Of a DNA stretch of 64,000 nt, positions 36,019 to 44,642 are shown piece after piece; positions within the stretch are counted from its first letter, which is position 1; each line of letters starts with the position of its first letter. The notes under the pieces were generated by a model. That model searched no databases. It saw only the letters and a list, made by a program, of their open reading frames with translations, and had not been told where the DNA came from. The DNA is from Lewinellaceae bacterium (lineage in GTDB: Bacteria > Bacteroidota > Bacteroidia > Chitinophagales > Saprospiraceae), in assembly GCA_020636195.1 (NCBI GenBank), contig JACJYH010000003.1, positions 372,001 through 436,000 of the forward strand. Direction: 5' to 3'. The position numbers and the translations under genes are program-made.

Positions 36019-37425
36019 ATGAGTCATATGAATTTTGATATAATAATCTTAGGGAGCGGTCCAGGCGGCTATGTCACAGCTATAAGGGCAGCACAGTTGG
36101 GAATGAAAGTAGCAATTGTTGAGAAAGAAAGCCTTGGCGGTATTTGCCTCAATTGGGGATGCATCCCTACAAAAGCACTATTGAAAAGCGCCCAAGTGTA
36201 TGGTTACATCCAGCATGCCTCTGATTATGGCATCAAAGCTGGACAACCGGAAGCAGAGTTTGACAATGTCATCAAGAGAAGCCGTAACGTTGCAGAAGGT
36301 ATGAGCAAGGGCGTCCAATTCTTGATGAAAAAGAATAAAATAGAAGTCATCTACGGATTTGGCCAGCTCGTCAGAGGGAATAAAGTTGTCGTCACAGACA
36401 GTGACGGTAAAAAAAGCGAAATATCCGCCAAACACATCATCGTCGCTACAGGTGGTAGAGCCAAGGAATTACCAAACCTTCCCATCGATGGAAAGAAGAT
36501 CATAGGTTACAGACAAGCCATGACACTACCTACACAACCGAAGAGTATGGTAGTAGTCGGTGCAGGAGCCATAGGCATGGAATTCGCATATTTTTATCAC
36601 ACTCTTGGAACAGAAGTGACGATTGTAGAATTTTTGGAGCAAGGAATTCTACCGAGAGAAGATGCAGATATCTCTAAGGAATTGACAAAAATTTATAAGA
36701 AAGCCGGAATGAAAATTTTGGCTAATACATCGGTCGAAACTGTGGACACCAAAGGTAAAAATTGCATAGTGACCGTAAAAGATAGGAAGAGTGGACAAAC
36801 GCAGACCATTGAATGCGACATAGTTCTTTCAGCTGCCGGCGTCACGCCAAACACAGAAAATATTGGCTTGGAGGCACTTGGCGTAGCTATGGATCGCGGC
36901 ATGGTAAAAGTGGATGATTTCTACCGCACCAATGTGGCAGGCATTTATGCCATCGGAGACATCATACCTACGCCTGCACTCGCCCACGTAGCTAGTGCAG
37001 AAGGCATCACATGTGTTGAAGCAATTGCCGGTCACCACCCTACCCCGATAGATTACTCAAATATCCCTTCATGTACGTACTGCTGGCCTGAAGTTTCCAG
37101 TGTAGGTATGACAGAGGAACAGGCCAAAGCGGCAGGTCATGAGCTGAAGATAGGCAAGTTTCCATTTTCTGCCTCCGGCAAAGCTAGTGCATCAGGCTCC
37201 AAGGAAGGGTTTGTAAAAATTATCTTTGACGCTAAATACGGTGAGCTATTAGGATGTCACATGATTGGTGCTAATGTCACAGAAATGATTGCAGAACTGG
37301 TGGTAGCTAAGAAATTAGAAACCACAGGCATGGAAATCCTGAAGGCGATCCACCCACACCCTACCATGAGTGAAGCGGTGATGGAAGCCACAGCCGCTGC
37401 CTATGGCGAGGTGATTCACCTCTAA
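36019..37425 (+). CDS. lpdA: Dihydrolipoyl dehydrogenase (E3)
   Basis: A 468-residue flavoprotein of usual length. FAD-binding GSGPGG is at 12-17, the redox disulfide GGICLNWGCIPTK has Cys43 and Cys48, and the NAD-binding VVVGAGAIGMEF lies mid-protein. The FAD-contact IYAIGDIIPTPALAH and the C-terminal HPHPTMSE (His447-Glu452 pair) complete the set. It re-oxidises lipoamide in 2-oxoacid dehydrogenase complexes or glycine cleavage. A phosphoesterase gene follows after 5 bp, probably in the same operon. No E1/E2 genes are nearby. Confidence 0.95.
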   Translation: MSHMNFDIIILGSGPGGYVTAIRAAQLGMKVAIVEKESLGGICLNWGCIPTKALLKSAQVYGYIQHASDYGIKAGQPEAEFDNVIKRSRNVAEGMSKGVQFLMKKNKIEVIYGFGQLVRGNKVVVTDSDGKKSEISAKHIIVATGGRAKELPNLPIDGKKIIGYRQAMTLPTQPKSMVVVGAGAIGMEFAYFYHTLGTEVTIVEFLEQGILPREDADISKELTKIYKKAGMKILANTSVETVDTKGKNCIVTVKDRKSGQTQTIECDIVLSAAGVTPNTENIGLEALGVAMDRGMVKVDDFYRTNVAGIYAIGDIIPTPALAHVASAEGITCVEAIAGHHPTPIDYSNIPSCTYCWPEVSSVGMTEEQAKAAGHELKIGKFPFSASGKASASGSKEGFVKIIFDAKYGELLGCHMIGANVTEMIAELVVAKKLETTGMEILKAIHPHPTMSEAVMEATAAAYGEVIHL

Positions 37426-37430
37426 TAAAG

Positions 37431-37937
37431 ATGGGCAAAGTAGCCATCATTTCTGATAATCACGGCTATTACGATGATGAATTGAAGCCACATCTTGAAG
37501 ATTGTGACCAGATATGGCATGCAGGTGATATAGGCAGCTTAGAATCGATCGCTAGATTCAGTCAGTGGGCTACATTCAAGGCTGTTTACGGCAACATTGA
37601 TGACAAGTCTGTCTCATTGACCTACCCTCTCAATGAAATCTTTATATATGAAGGTATAAAGGTATTCATGACGCATATCGGCGGTTATCCGGGTAAGTAT
37701 TCTTCTAGGGTGTCAAAGATAATCAGCGAGGAAAAACCAAATCTTTACATTTGTGGTCATTCCCACATCTGCAAAGTAATGCCGGATAAACGATATCATC
37801 TACTCCACGTCAATCCAGGAGCGTATGGGCACCATGGTTTTCACAAGATCAGAACCATCATATTATTGGATATAAAAGACGGGAAAATGACAAACTTGCG
37901 GGTAGTGGAATTGGGATTGAGAGGGCACGTTCGATAA
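37431..37937 (+). CDS. YfcE-type metallophosphoesterase
   Basis: A 168-residue calcineurin-like phosphoesterase with the full metal-binding set: SDNHG (8-12), HAGDIGS, YGNID, a GGYPG loop and CGHSHICK. This is the small YfcE/MJ0936 branch, manganese-dependent phosphodiesterases of unsettled physiological substrate. It follows lpdA by 5 bp, so translation is probably coupled. A mobile element (copy 3) begins 10 bp after its stop. Confidence 0.9.
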   Translation: MGKVAIISDNHGYYDDELKPHLEDCDQIWHAGDIGSLESIARFSQWATFKAVYGNIDDKSVSLTYPLNEIFIYEGIKVFMTHIGGYPGKYSSRVSKIISEEKPNLYICGHSHICKVMPDKRYHLLHVNPGAYGHHGFHKIRTIILLDIKDGKMTNLRVVELGLRGHVR

Positions 37938-37946
37938 AAATGATTA

Positions 37947-38106
37947 GAGTATGTTTAAATTTTGTTTTTGGATAATAAAATGGAATTATTTTGAGCGAAA
38001 AAAGGCAAATTTTGCAGTCGAATGTGGGCAATTCGACGAATAATTTAACGAATTTGTAGCCAAAATAAAACATTTTCTTGCTAAAGGATAAATTTTAAAC
38101 ATACTC
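37947..38106 (+). mobile_element. MITE-like element, copy 3
   Basis: 160 bp, ends GAGTATGTTTAAA/TTTAAACATACTC, flanked by TTA on both sides (37944-37946 and 38107-38109). The right-hand TTA is also the stop codon (TAA) of the minus-strand gene 38107-38634. The internal minus-strand frame is intact (MFYFGYKFVKLFVELPTFD...). Confidence 0.9.
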
Positions 38107-38634
38107 TTAGTTGCTTTTGGGTTTTTTCTTGAATTTGTCTTTGATTTTTTCATAAAAAGTCTTCATCCTACTATCTCGCTTCCAAAATACATACCGCAAC
38201 GCAATCCCTGTAGAACTAGAAAATAGAGATTGTCCTTCGCCCTTTTTCAGAGCCATCAATGGTATATAGTCGAAACTCACATTCAAATGTCCAAAAGTAA
38301 TCTCACCACCCAGAGGAATGGAGAAACCATACTTTGATGAAGTGGACTCTTCATTTGCCCAATCAGACCAAAAGAAGCCACCTCCCAAGAAAAAATTGAA
38401 TCGCCTGGACAATAGTCCATAATGCTGTTTTGCAGCGACGTTGAGTAATGTTTTATTATTGATAGTACCAGGTTGGAAAATCAACTCGGCAGTAGTTTTG
38501 TTGGCTAAACGCTGTGCAACAGAAAAGCCCAGATCATTACTAAAACGCAATCCACCTACAGTGTTGTACTTCTGAGAAATACCTACAACATGTATAGAAA
38601 TCAATAAAACCGAAAAATAAATAAACCTTTGCAT
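38107..38634 (-). CDS. Outer-membrane beta-barrel-like protein
   Basis: A 175-residue exported protein with signal peptide MQRFIYFSVLLISIHVVGIS. The mature part alternates strands with aromatic girdles (GLRFSNDLGFSVAQRL, RRFNFFLGGGFFWSDWA, FGHLNVSFDYIPLMAL, GIALRYVFWKRD), as in small outer-membrane barrels. The C-terminal 20 residues are Lys-rich (KIKDKFKKKPKSN) and the stop codon lies within the target-site repeat of mobile element copy 3, so the natural C-terminus may have been altered. No family name assigned. Confidence 0.65.
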   Translation of the reverse strand: MQRFIYFSVLLISIHVVGISQKYNTVGGLRFSNDLGFSVAQRLANKTTAELIFQPGTINNKTLLNVAAKQHYGLLSRRFNFFLGGGFFWSDWANEESTSSKYGFSIPLGGEITFGHLNVSFDYIPLMALKKGEGQSLFSSSTGIALRYVFWKRDSRMKTFYEKIKDKFKKKPKSN

Positions 38635-38708
38635 TCACTAAAATTGTACATGCATTTAGACGTCATAAGCAGCCAACTTATTTCATCTTTATCGTTAAAA
38701 AAAGCTTA

Positions 38709-38868
38709 GAGCATGTTTAAATTTTGTTTTTGGATAACAAAATGGAATTATTTTGAGCAAAAAAAGGCAAATTTTATATTCGAATGTGGGCAATTCGATG
38801 AAAATTTTAACGAATTCGTAGCCCAAATAAACCATTTTCTTGCTAAAGGATAAATTTTAAACATACTC
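38709..38868 (+). mobile_element. MITE-like element, copy 4
   Basis: 160 bp with ends GAGCATGTTTAAA/TTTAAACATACTC and TTA on both sides (38706-38708, 38869-38871). The internal minus-strand frame is open with substitutions (MVYLGYEFVKIFIELPTF). It lies in the 308-bp spacer between the barrel gene and the coiled-coil lipoprotein gene; nothing else is in that spacer but a terminator. Confidence 0.88.
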
Positions 38869-38882
38869 TTAATATTACCAAT

Positions 38883-38915
38883 AAAAAAGCCACCGAAGCG
38901 CTCAAGCTCGGTGGC
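38883..38915 (-). terminator. Rho-independent terminator of the coiled-coil lipoprotein gene
   Basis: GCCACCGA (38889-38896) pairs perfectly with TCGGTGGC (38908-38915); on the minus strand the stem is followed by a T-run (38888-38883). It lies 28 bp after the lipoprotein stop codon. Confidence 0.85.
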
Positions 38916-38942
38916 TTTAATGTCTTTTAAGACTAAAAATTA

Positions 38943-39359
38943 TTAGTTGCTTTTGATGTCGTTGGCAACTTCTTCTAATTTTTTAGCTGCACCATCTCTG
39001 AAATCATTCCAACCATCCTTCATGTCTTCACCCATTTTAGTCATGTCGTCATTGAATTCTTGAAGAGTAGCGCTCAATTTTGCTTTCTTAGCTTCCAAAG
39101 CTGCTTTTTCTTCTTTTGTTGCCTTTGCTAATTTCTCATCAATAGCCTTGATTTCAGCTTCGATGCTAGCACTTGCATCTTTGATTTTCATTCCAAGTTC
39201 ATTCTTTTCAGTTTCCATTGCTGCTGCTGCATCATTTACATTTTCTTTGACCTCCTGAACAGCCTCTTCAGTTTTTTCTTGAGTTTGCTTACAAGATACC
39301 AAGTTTAAAGCCATAAATAAAACAGCTAATCCTAAAATTCTAGAAAAATTACGTAACAT
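38943..39359 (-). CDS. Coiled-coil lipoprotein
   Basis: A 138-residue protein with lipoprotein signal MLRNFSRILGLAVLFMALNL and lipobox LVSC. The mature part is almost wholly helical, rich in Ala, Glu and Lys in a heptad-like pattern (EEAVQEVKENVNDAAAAMET, EIKAIDEKLAKATKEEKAAL). It resembles YtxH/Lpp-like structural lipoproteins without matching a named family. A role in envelope spacing or stress is plausible but unproven. It has its own terminator. Confidence 0.7.
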   Translation of the reverse strand: MLRNFSRILGLAVLFMALNLVSCKQTQEKTEEAVQEVKENVNDAAAAMETEKNELGMKIKDASASIEAEIKAIDEKLAKATKEEKAALEAKKAKLSATLQEFNDDMTKMGEDMKDGWNDFRDGAAKKLEEVANDIKSN

Positions 39360-39539
39360 TTTTAAATTTGTTGATGGTTAATAAAAATTAATATTAAATA
39401 TTCTGTAAAGTAATGGACTAAAATCATTATTATTTTATTTCAAGAAAATGATTAACAATATTTTTTCCAAATTAACAAATTATTGAATATAATCATTTAT
39501 TTTACTCTACCTTTATACTTCTTTGGGAACTTTCTTCGT

Positions 39540-42500
39540 ATGAAAGATATGGATTTTGGCAAGATATTTTTAAGTGTGTTTTTGTTCTTCCTTTCATGGC
39601 AAGCGCATGCACAAATATCATCATTAAAGAAATTCTCCGGTACCCTGACATCAGATACCATTGTACTGGATTCTTTTACCATCATGCCTTCTACAGTATG
39701 CGTGCTCAGCGAAGGTGATACCATAAAGACCTACAAGCTCGACAATAATACGATCATTTTTGACTCTACCACACTTGCATTGTTCTATCAAAAAAATGTC
39801 CAAATATCCTTTCAAACTTTTGATAATAATTTTGAAAATCCGGTCACACTGATTGATATTGACAAAATCAAAAATAATATCGGCCCTTATCCTTCCACAT
39901 ATGAGTACAACGTCCGGAAAAAAAGAACCGTAGGCATCATTGATTCAAAAGAACTCAACTATTCAGGTAGTTTTTCGAGAAGTTTTTCCGTGGGCAATGC
40001 ACAAAGCTTAGTCGTCAATTCAAACTTTGATATGCAGCTCCAAGGCGATTTGGGCAATGGATTGAAGATCATTGCAGCGATATCAGATGCCAATTTACCC
40101 ATACAAGCTCAAGGTAATACACAGCAATTGCAAGAGTTTGATAAGGTGTTTATTCAAGTCAGTAAAAGCAAGACTTCGCTCATAGCCGGAGATTATGAAT
40201 TGTCACGGCCTCCTTCATATTTTTCAAATTACTATAAAAAAGTACAAGGCATCCAACTCAATCAATCCATCGATATCAGCAAAAATTCAAAATTGACAGC
40301 TTCAGGTGGGTTTGCTATATCGAGAGGTAAATTTGCAAGACAAACACTGCCCACTAAAGAAGGCAACCAAGGCCCGTATCGGTTGGTGGGAAATAATGGT
40401 GAACGGTACATCATTGTGCTATCAGGTACCGAGAAAATCTATTTCAATGGCAAACTTTTGACAAGAGGATATGACAATGATTATATCATCAATTACAATA
40501 ATGCAGAAGTCATTTTTTCTCCGTCAAGATTGGTCGCCAGGGATTCTCGAGTCATCATAGAGTTCGAATACACCGATATTTCCTATTTGAGGTCTTTGTA
40601 CACGTTGCAATCCAATTTTGAAAGTAAAAAATGGCAGGCAGGGATAAGTTTTTACAACGAGCAAGATAGTAAAAATGCCATAGGTGATATCAGCTTGGAT
40701 AGCATGGATATCGCTTTGATGAAGGCAAGTGGTGATGACCTGAACAAGCAAGTCAGATACAGCATTCGATCGATCAAACCTGATGACCTGACCTCGCAAA
40801 CCGCCATCTTTTACTATGGACTCACAAATCCGGTGGATCCATCAGTACCTATCTTGGTTTTTACGACACAGGTTGACAGTGCTCAATATATCGCCAATTT
40901 CACGGAAGTAGGGCAAGGTAAAGGCGATTACATCATAGACAAGACTCTCAATGTCAATGGAAGAGTTTATAAATACGTAGGCAAAAATGCAGGTGCATAC
41001 TTACCCATAGTAAAACTCATTCCGCCCGAAAAAAAACAATTGATCACCTACTACGCCAGATATTCACCAAAAAAAGACATTACTTTGGGTGGAGAAGTCG
41101 CCATGAGTGTATATGACAAAAACAGGTTTTCTGTAGTAGATGCTGGTGACGACCAAGGAACAGCCGCTATACTCAATTATCGACATGGATTGTCACTCAA
41201 AAAAGAGTGGAAGCTGGCATTATCGGCAAACTACGAATTTGCCCAAAAATCATTCAACCCACTAAATCCATATAGACCTGCGGAATTTGTCCGAGATTGG
41301 AACGTCCAAAATCTATTGGACTTCAAAGGAAATGAACATATATTTATTGCATCTTTGGCAGCCTCATTAGGTAAAAATATCCTCCTTCAGGTCGATCAAA
41401 ACCAATATGTCAAAGGCCAATTTTTTACAGGTAAAAAACAACAACTAAAGCTGGAATATCGGACGAGTAGAATAACCTCAAATGCACTGGTATCACTACT
41501 CAATGGTGAAGATAAAATTCATGGAATTCATACATCTTTTTTACGACCTAGTGCCGGAATAAAAATACATGTATTGAAAGCCGACAAGTTGTCCATTGGA
41601 ACGGCATGGGAAGGTGAAACCAATGCATCGGCATACACCCAAAACGACTCAATGAGCAATACCAGTTTGTCATTTTCCAGTACCAGTTTCTACCTTTCGT
41701 CACGATGGAATACTAAATGGGAGTCCAAGGTCTCGTACACAGAAAGAAAAGATAAACTACCGCTTCTAGGAGCACTAATACCTGCATCAAATGCACAAGA
41801 ATGGACTATTTCAGGCACATGGCAACCATCAGATAGGAAACAACTGGATTGGCATTTTACAGACCGAAATTTCATCCTACAAAATGAACAGGTTTTACAG
41901 GGAGAAAAATCCAAGAGGACACTGCTGGGAAAACTTGGATTTCAGTGGTTGTCAAAAGAAAAAGTCTTCAAAGTCACCACAAATTACAATGCAGGATCAG
42001 GTCAGGAACCAAAGCTCGAATACGTCTTCAAGCAGGTAGAAAATGGGCTTGGTGAATATGTGTATATTGGCGAAAGCTCCATCCCCAATCAACAAAACAT
42101 CCAGGACTACAGGTATGATCCTTCTAATCCATTGGCAGCGTATATACGCTTTACCATCCCGAACAATGAATTTGTACGCACCAACAATATTGAGTTAAAC
42201 CAAAATTTTTCTGCTGATTTTTCAAAGAAATTCAAGCCCAAAGAAGGTGTAAAAATGACAGGCTTCCAAAAGCTTGCCACGAGATTTTCTACCCTTTCTA
42301 ATGTGCAGTTGTCAAAGCGACAACAAGCCAGCGTAGCACATGCATCTATAGGGTCATACTTAGACTTTTCACTTAAAGATACGACATTAGTGGCATTCAC
42401 TTCTAATCAGCTCCACACTCTATTCTATAACCGTGGTCACGTGGGTTTTGATGCACAAATCTCTTACAGAGAAAGAAGAACTAAATTGGTTCAGATCTCA

Positions 42501-43040
42501 GGAGCAGATCTCAATGGGATTAGGGAGTGGACGTCAAGATGTAGGTATGGCATCGCTCCCGGATACGATGTGTTACTCACTGCTGAAAAGGGCACCAAAT
42601 CTTACAATTCGGAAGCCTTCGATACAAGAAATTATGAAATCAAATACATCAATATCAAACCCGAGATCAGCCTTCGACCAACCGGTAGAACGAAAATCGG
42701 CGCCAGCTATGCTTGGAGTGACAAAAAACAAACCATCCTCAACCATGAAAAAGCCATGATCCACAATTTTACAGGCGATGCTTCATGGAGAGTTGTGCAG
42801 AAATGGACATTGGATGCATCTGCCAGCTTGGTGAAAATAAGTTTTGACGGAATGAAAAACAGCGTGCTTGAGTACGATATGTTAGATGGGCTAAAGAATG
42901 GAAACAACTACCTATGGAGCATTAGATTCACAAAGAGAATGTCTAATAATGTGGACTTGACTATCCAGTATGATGGCCGCAAACCCGGCGAAAATCCATC
43001 CCTCCATACCGGAAGAGCACAGGCGAAAGCAACGTTTTAG
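39540..43040 (+). CDS. Very large outer-membrane beta-rich protein
   Basis: About 1,167 residues from ATG 39540 (MKDMDFGKIFLSVFLFFL, signal peptide ending AHAQ); the frame is open 19 codons further upstream without signal logic. An N-terminal region (VLDSFTIMPSTVCVLSEGD, FQTFDNNFENPVTLIDIDKI) is followed by hundreds of residues of amphipathic strands and a C-terminal strand pattern (FTKRMSNNVDLTIQYDGR...ARAQAKATF) consistent with an outer-membrane barrel. LIAGDYELSRPPSYFSNYYK and GNNGERYIIVLSGTEKIYFN are other distinctive segments. Members of this size occur in many Bacteroidetes; I do not know a function. Confidence 0.65.
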   Translation: MKDMDFGKIFLSVFLFFLSWQAHAQISSLKKFSGTLTSDTIVLDSFTIMPSTVCVLSEGDTIKTYKLDNNTIIFDSTTLALFYQKNVQISFQTFDNNFENPVTLIDIDKIKNNIGPYPSTYEYNVRKKRTVGIIDSKELNYSGSFSRSFSVGNAQSLVVNSNFDMQLQGDLGNGLKIIAAISDANLPIQAQGNTQQLQEFDKVFIQVSKSKTSLIAGDYELSRPPSYFSNYYKKVQGIQLNQSIDISKNSKLTASGGFAISRGKFARQTLPTKEGNQGPYRLVGNNGERYIIVLSGTEKIYFNGKLLTRGYDNDYIINYNNAEVIFSPSRLVARDSRVIIEFEYTDISYLRSLYTLQSNFESKKWQAGISFYNEQDSKNAIGDISLDSMDIALMKASGDDLNKQVRYSIRSIKPDDLTSQTAIFYYGLTNPVDPSVPILVFTTQVDSAQYIANFTEVGQGKGDYIIDKTLNVNGRVYKYVGKNAGAYLPIVKLIPPEKKQLITYYARYSPKKDITLGGEVAMSVYDKNRFSVVDAGDDQGTAAILNYRHGLSLKKEWKLALSANYEFAQKSFNPLNPYRPAEFVRDWNVQNLLDFKGNEHIFIASLAASLGKNILLQVDQNQYVKGQFFTGKKQQLKLEYRTSRITSNALVSLLNGEDKIHGIHTSFLRPSAGIKIHVLKADKLSIGTAWEGETNASAYTQNDSMSNTSLSFSSTSFYLSSRWNTKWESKVSYTERKDKLPLLGALIPASNAQEWTISGTWQPSDRKQLDWHFTDRNFILQNEQVLQGEKSKRTLLGKLGFQWLSKEKVFKVTTNYNAGSGQEPKLEYVFKQVENGLGEYVYIGESSIPNQQNIQDYRYDPSNPLAAYIRFTIPNNEFVRTNNIELNQNFSADFSKKFKPKEGVKMTGFQKLATRFSTLSNVQLSKRQQASVAHASIGSYLDFSLKDTTLVAFTSNQLHTLFYNRGHVGFDAQISYRERRTKLVQISGADLNGIREWTSRCRYGIAPGYDVLLTAEKGTKSYNSEAFDTRNYEIKYINIKPEISLRPTGRTKIGASYAWSDKKQTILNHEKAMIHNFTGDASWRVVQKWTLDASASLVKISFDGMKNSVLEYDMLDGLKNGNNYLWSIRFTKRMSNNVDLTIQYDGRKPGENPSLHTGRAQAKATF

Positions 43041-43142
43041 GTGTTGTAAGACGACTTTATTGCTAAAATGAAAATTTGCGGTTTATGGATAAAATGACAG
43101 TCTTTGTCCTAGCATTTATTACGGATTTGTGATTTTATTTTT

Positions 43143-43534
43143 CTACATTTCATAACTCAATAAAAATTCAGTAATACTCATAATTTCAGTTTCTCCATTG
43201 TTAAAGTATTTCACACTCGCTATATCGCAGTAGCTGTACTTGCCTTCAAAGTCCACTTGTTTGATACGGTAGTAGTTGTTGCCGAATGAAGGTGATATGT
43301 AAATGTACTCCCAGTGTTTTGTTTCGTTAGAGTATGTTTAAATTTTGTTTTTGGATAATAAAATGGAATTATTTTGACCGATAAAAAGCAAATTTTGCGG
43401 TCGAATGTGGGCAATTCGATGAAAAATTTAACAAATTTGAAGCCGAAATAAAACATATTCTTACTTGTGCCATCGCCTGGTATTTCTCTGAAAATCTTTA
43501 CAGGTGTTGGCTCAGCAACGGTCAAATTCTGATT
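43143..43534 (-). pseudogene. T9SS cargo remnant split by a MITE-like element
   Basis: Two blocks on either side of the element at 43330-43460 belong to one protein. The upstream block reads LTVAEPTPVKIFREIPGDGT; the downstream block reads HWEYIYISPSFGNNYYRIKQ then VDFEGKYSYCDIASVKYF. The YYRIKQVD...G.YSY string is typical of the segment just before T9SS sorting tails. Removing the element plus one TTA joins them in frame through TSNETKH. The gene lacks its N-terminus (joined near 43540 to the next gene) and its sorting tail. Confidence 0.75.
43330..43460 (+). mobile_element. MITE-like element, copy 5 (internally deleted)
   Basis: 131 bp with GAGTATGTTTAAA at the left and AAACATATTC at the right, flanked by TTA on both sides (43327-43329, 43461-43463). 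It lacks about 29 bp near the right end compared with other copies. The internal frame stays open (MFYFGFKFVKFFIELPTF). It interrupts a T9SS cargo remnant. Confidence 0.9.
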
Positions 43535-43542
43535 TGCCTTTT

Positions 43543-44175
43543 TTATGTATTTGAAAGTGAAACATATTTGTATAATTCAGTAGGGTTTTCTGCCTGTTTT
43601 ACCATAAAGTCGGCAACATCAGCCCGGTTGATACTTCCAATATTTATTCCATTGAACAATTTGTTTTCAACTCTATATTTTTCTGTCAATGGTTTATCTT
43701 TTAGTATTCCAGGCCGAACAATTTCCCATTTCATTTTTGAATTGGTAATCATTTCTTCCATTTTGGTTTTGTCATCATACACGTCTTTGAGAAGAAACTT
43801 GAAGAACAGTTTCATAAAAAATCCATTATATTTTCCACTTTCTCCCGCTCCAAAACCAGTCAAAACAATGAATGGAATTTGTGTATTTGTTTCTTTTTGG
43901 ACTTCCACTAAAAGTTTTCCAAAGTCAGAATACAATGAAGTAGCCTTCATACTTTTACCTGTTCCTAAAGCTACAACAACTGCGTCAGCTTTTTCCAAGG
44001 ATTTTATAAGGTCAGCTTTATTTGTCGCACTACCTTTTTGCATTGTCAGGTTTGGGTTACTTGGCAATGCAATTTCAGAACGTGAAAGCGTTGTGACATT
44101 ATGATTTCTGTCCAATGCTCTTTTAACTGTTTCAAGTCCAACACCTGCCGAAGCCCCTATAATGGTTATGTTCAT
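43543..44175 (-). CDS. NAD(P)-binding NmrA/SDR-like oxidoreductase
   Basis: A 210-residue atypical short-chain dehydrogenase: MNITIIGASAGVGLETVKRA gives the G-x-x-G-x-x-G dinucleotide loop. It is followed by NVTTLSRSEI, ADAVVVALGTGKS, IPFIVLTGFGAGESG and KWEIVRPGILKDKPLT. This matches NAD(P)H-binding proteins of the NmrA/YwnB group, which often act as redox sensors or reductases. It lacks a classical YxxxK pair. It stands alone; the pseudogene remnant abuts its 3' end. Confidence 0.82.
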   Translation of the reverse strand: MNITIIGASAGVGLETVKRALDRNHNVTTLSRSEIALPSNPNLTMQKGSATNKADLIKSLEKADAVVVALGTGKSMKATSLYSDFGKLLVEVQKETNTQIPFIVLTGFGAGESGKYNGFFMKLFFKFLLKDVYDDKTKMEEMITNSKMKWEIVRPGILKDKPLTEKYRVENKLFNGINIGSINRADVADFMVKQAENPTELYKYVSLSNT

Positions 44176-44299
44176 TTTTTATTCAAAATTGATATATGCA
44201 AAGGTATAAATTAAGTATCCAAAATATACTAATTTCCAAAGCATTTTGGTCGAATATATGGGGGGAGTAAAGTCATTCAATGAGTTATATTTAATAATT

Positions 44300-44494
44300 T
44301 TAAAGATATTTTATTAATTGATCATCTGTTAGTTTCCAAAGTTTCTTTTGGTCCTCTGGTTTCATTTCAACTTTTGGAAATGACCTTTCTCTTTTCCATG
44401 AATAACAGGTGTATTTTTTATTTTTCATTACAATATAATTTATGACGCAATAAATATTATCTGCTGATTTTTCAACCGAAATTGTTGTTAGCAT
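44300..44494 (-). CDS. Small protein of unknown function
   Basis: About 64 residues from ATG 44492-44494 (MLTTISVEKSADNIYCVINY); a start 11 codons upstream is also possible. It continues KYTCYSWKRERSFPKVEMKP and ends WKLTDDQLIKYL. Charged, soluble, with Cys residues and no known family. Reading-frame quality is good and it lies on the same strand as its neighbours. Confidence 0.5.
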   Translation of the reverse strand: MLTTISVEKSADNIYCVINYIVMKNKKYTCYSWKRERSFPKVEMKPEDQKKLWKLTDDQLIKYL

Positions 44495-44642
44495 ATGCCC
44501 CTTTTTGTCCCCAGTGTTGTCTGTCACGGGTTGTGCGCTTGCGATGTTTTATTTTTTGAAGCGTTGAATATCTTTTGTTTTTTAATTTTGTCAGGTTGGC
44601 GAAAAGCAAGCTCTTTTGTAATTTTTATTTTGTGCGTTTGCG

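Noticed and set aside
43220..43525. Minus-strand 101-codon frame read as one gene
   Set aside because: It is a run-through of the T9SS remnant into the mobile element in the wrong frame beyond the junction; better explained as an insertion.
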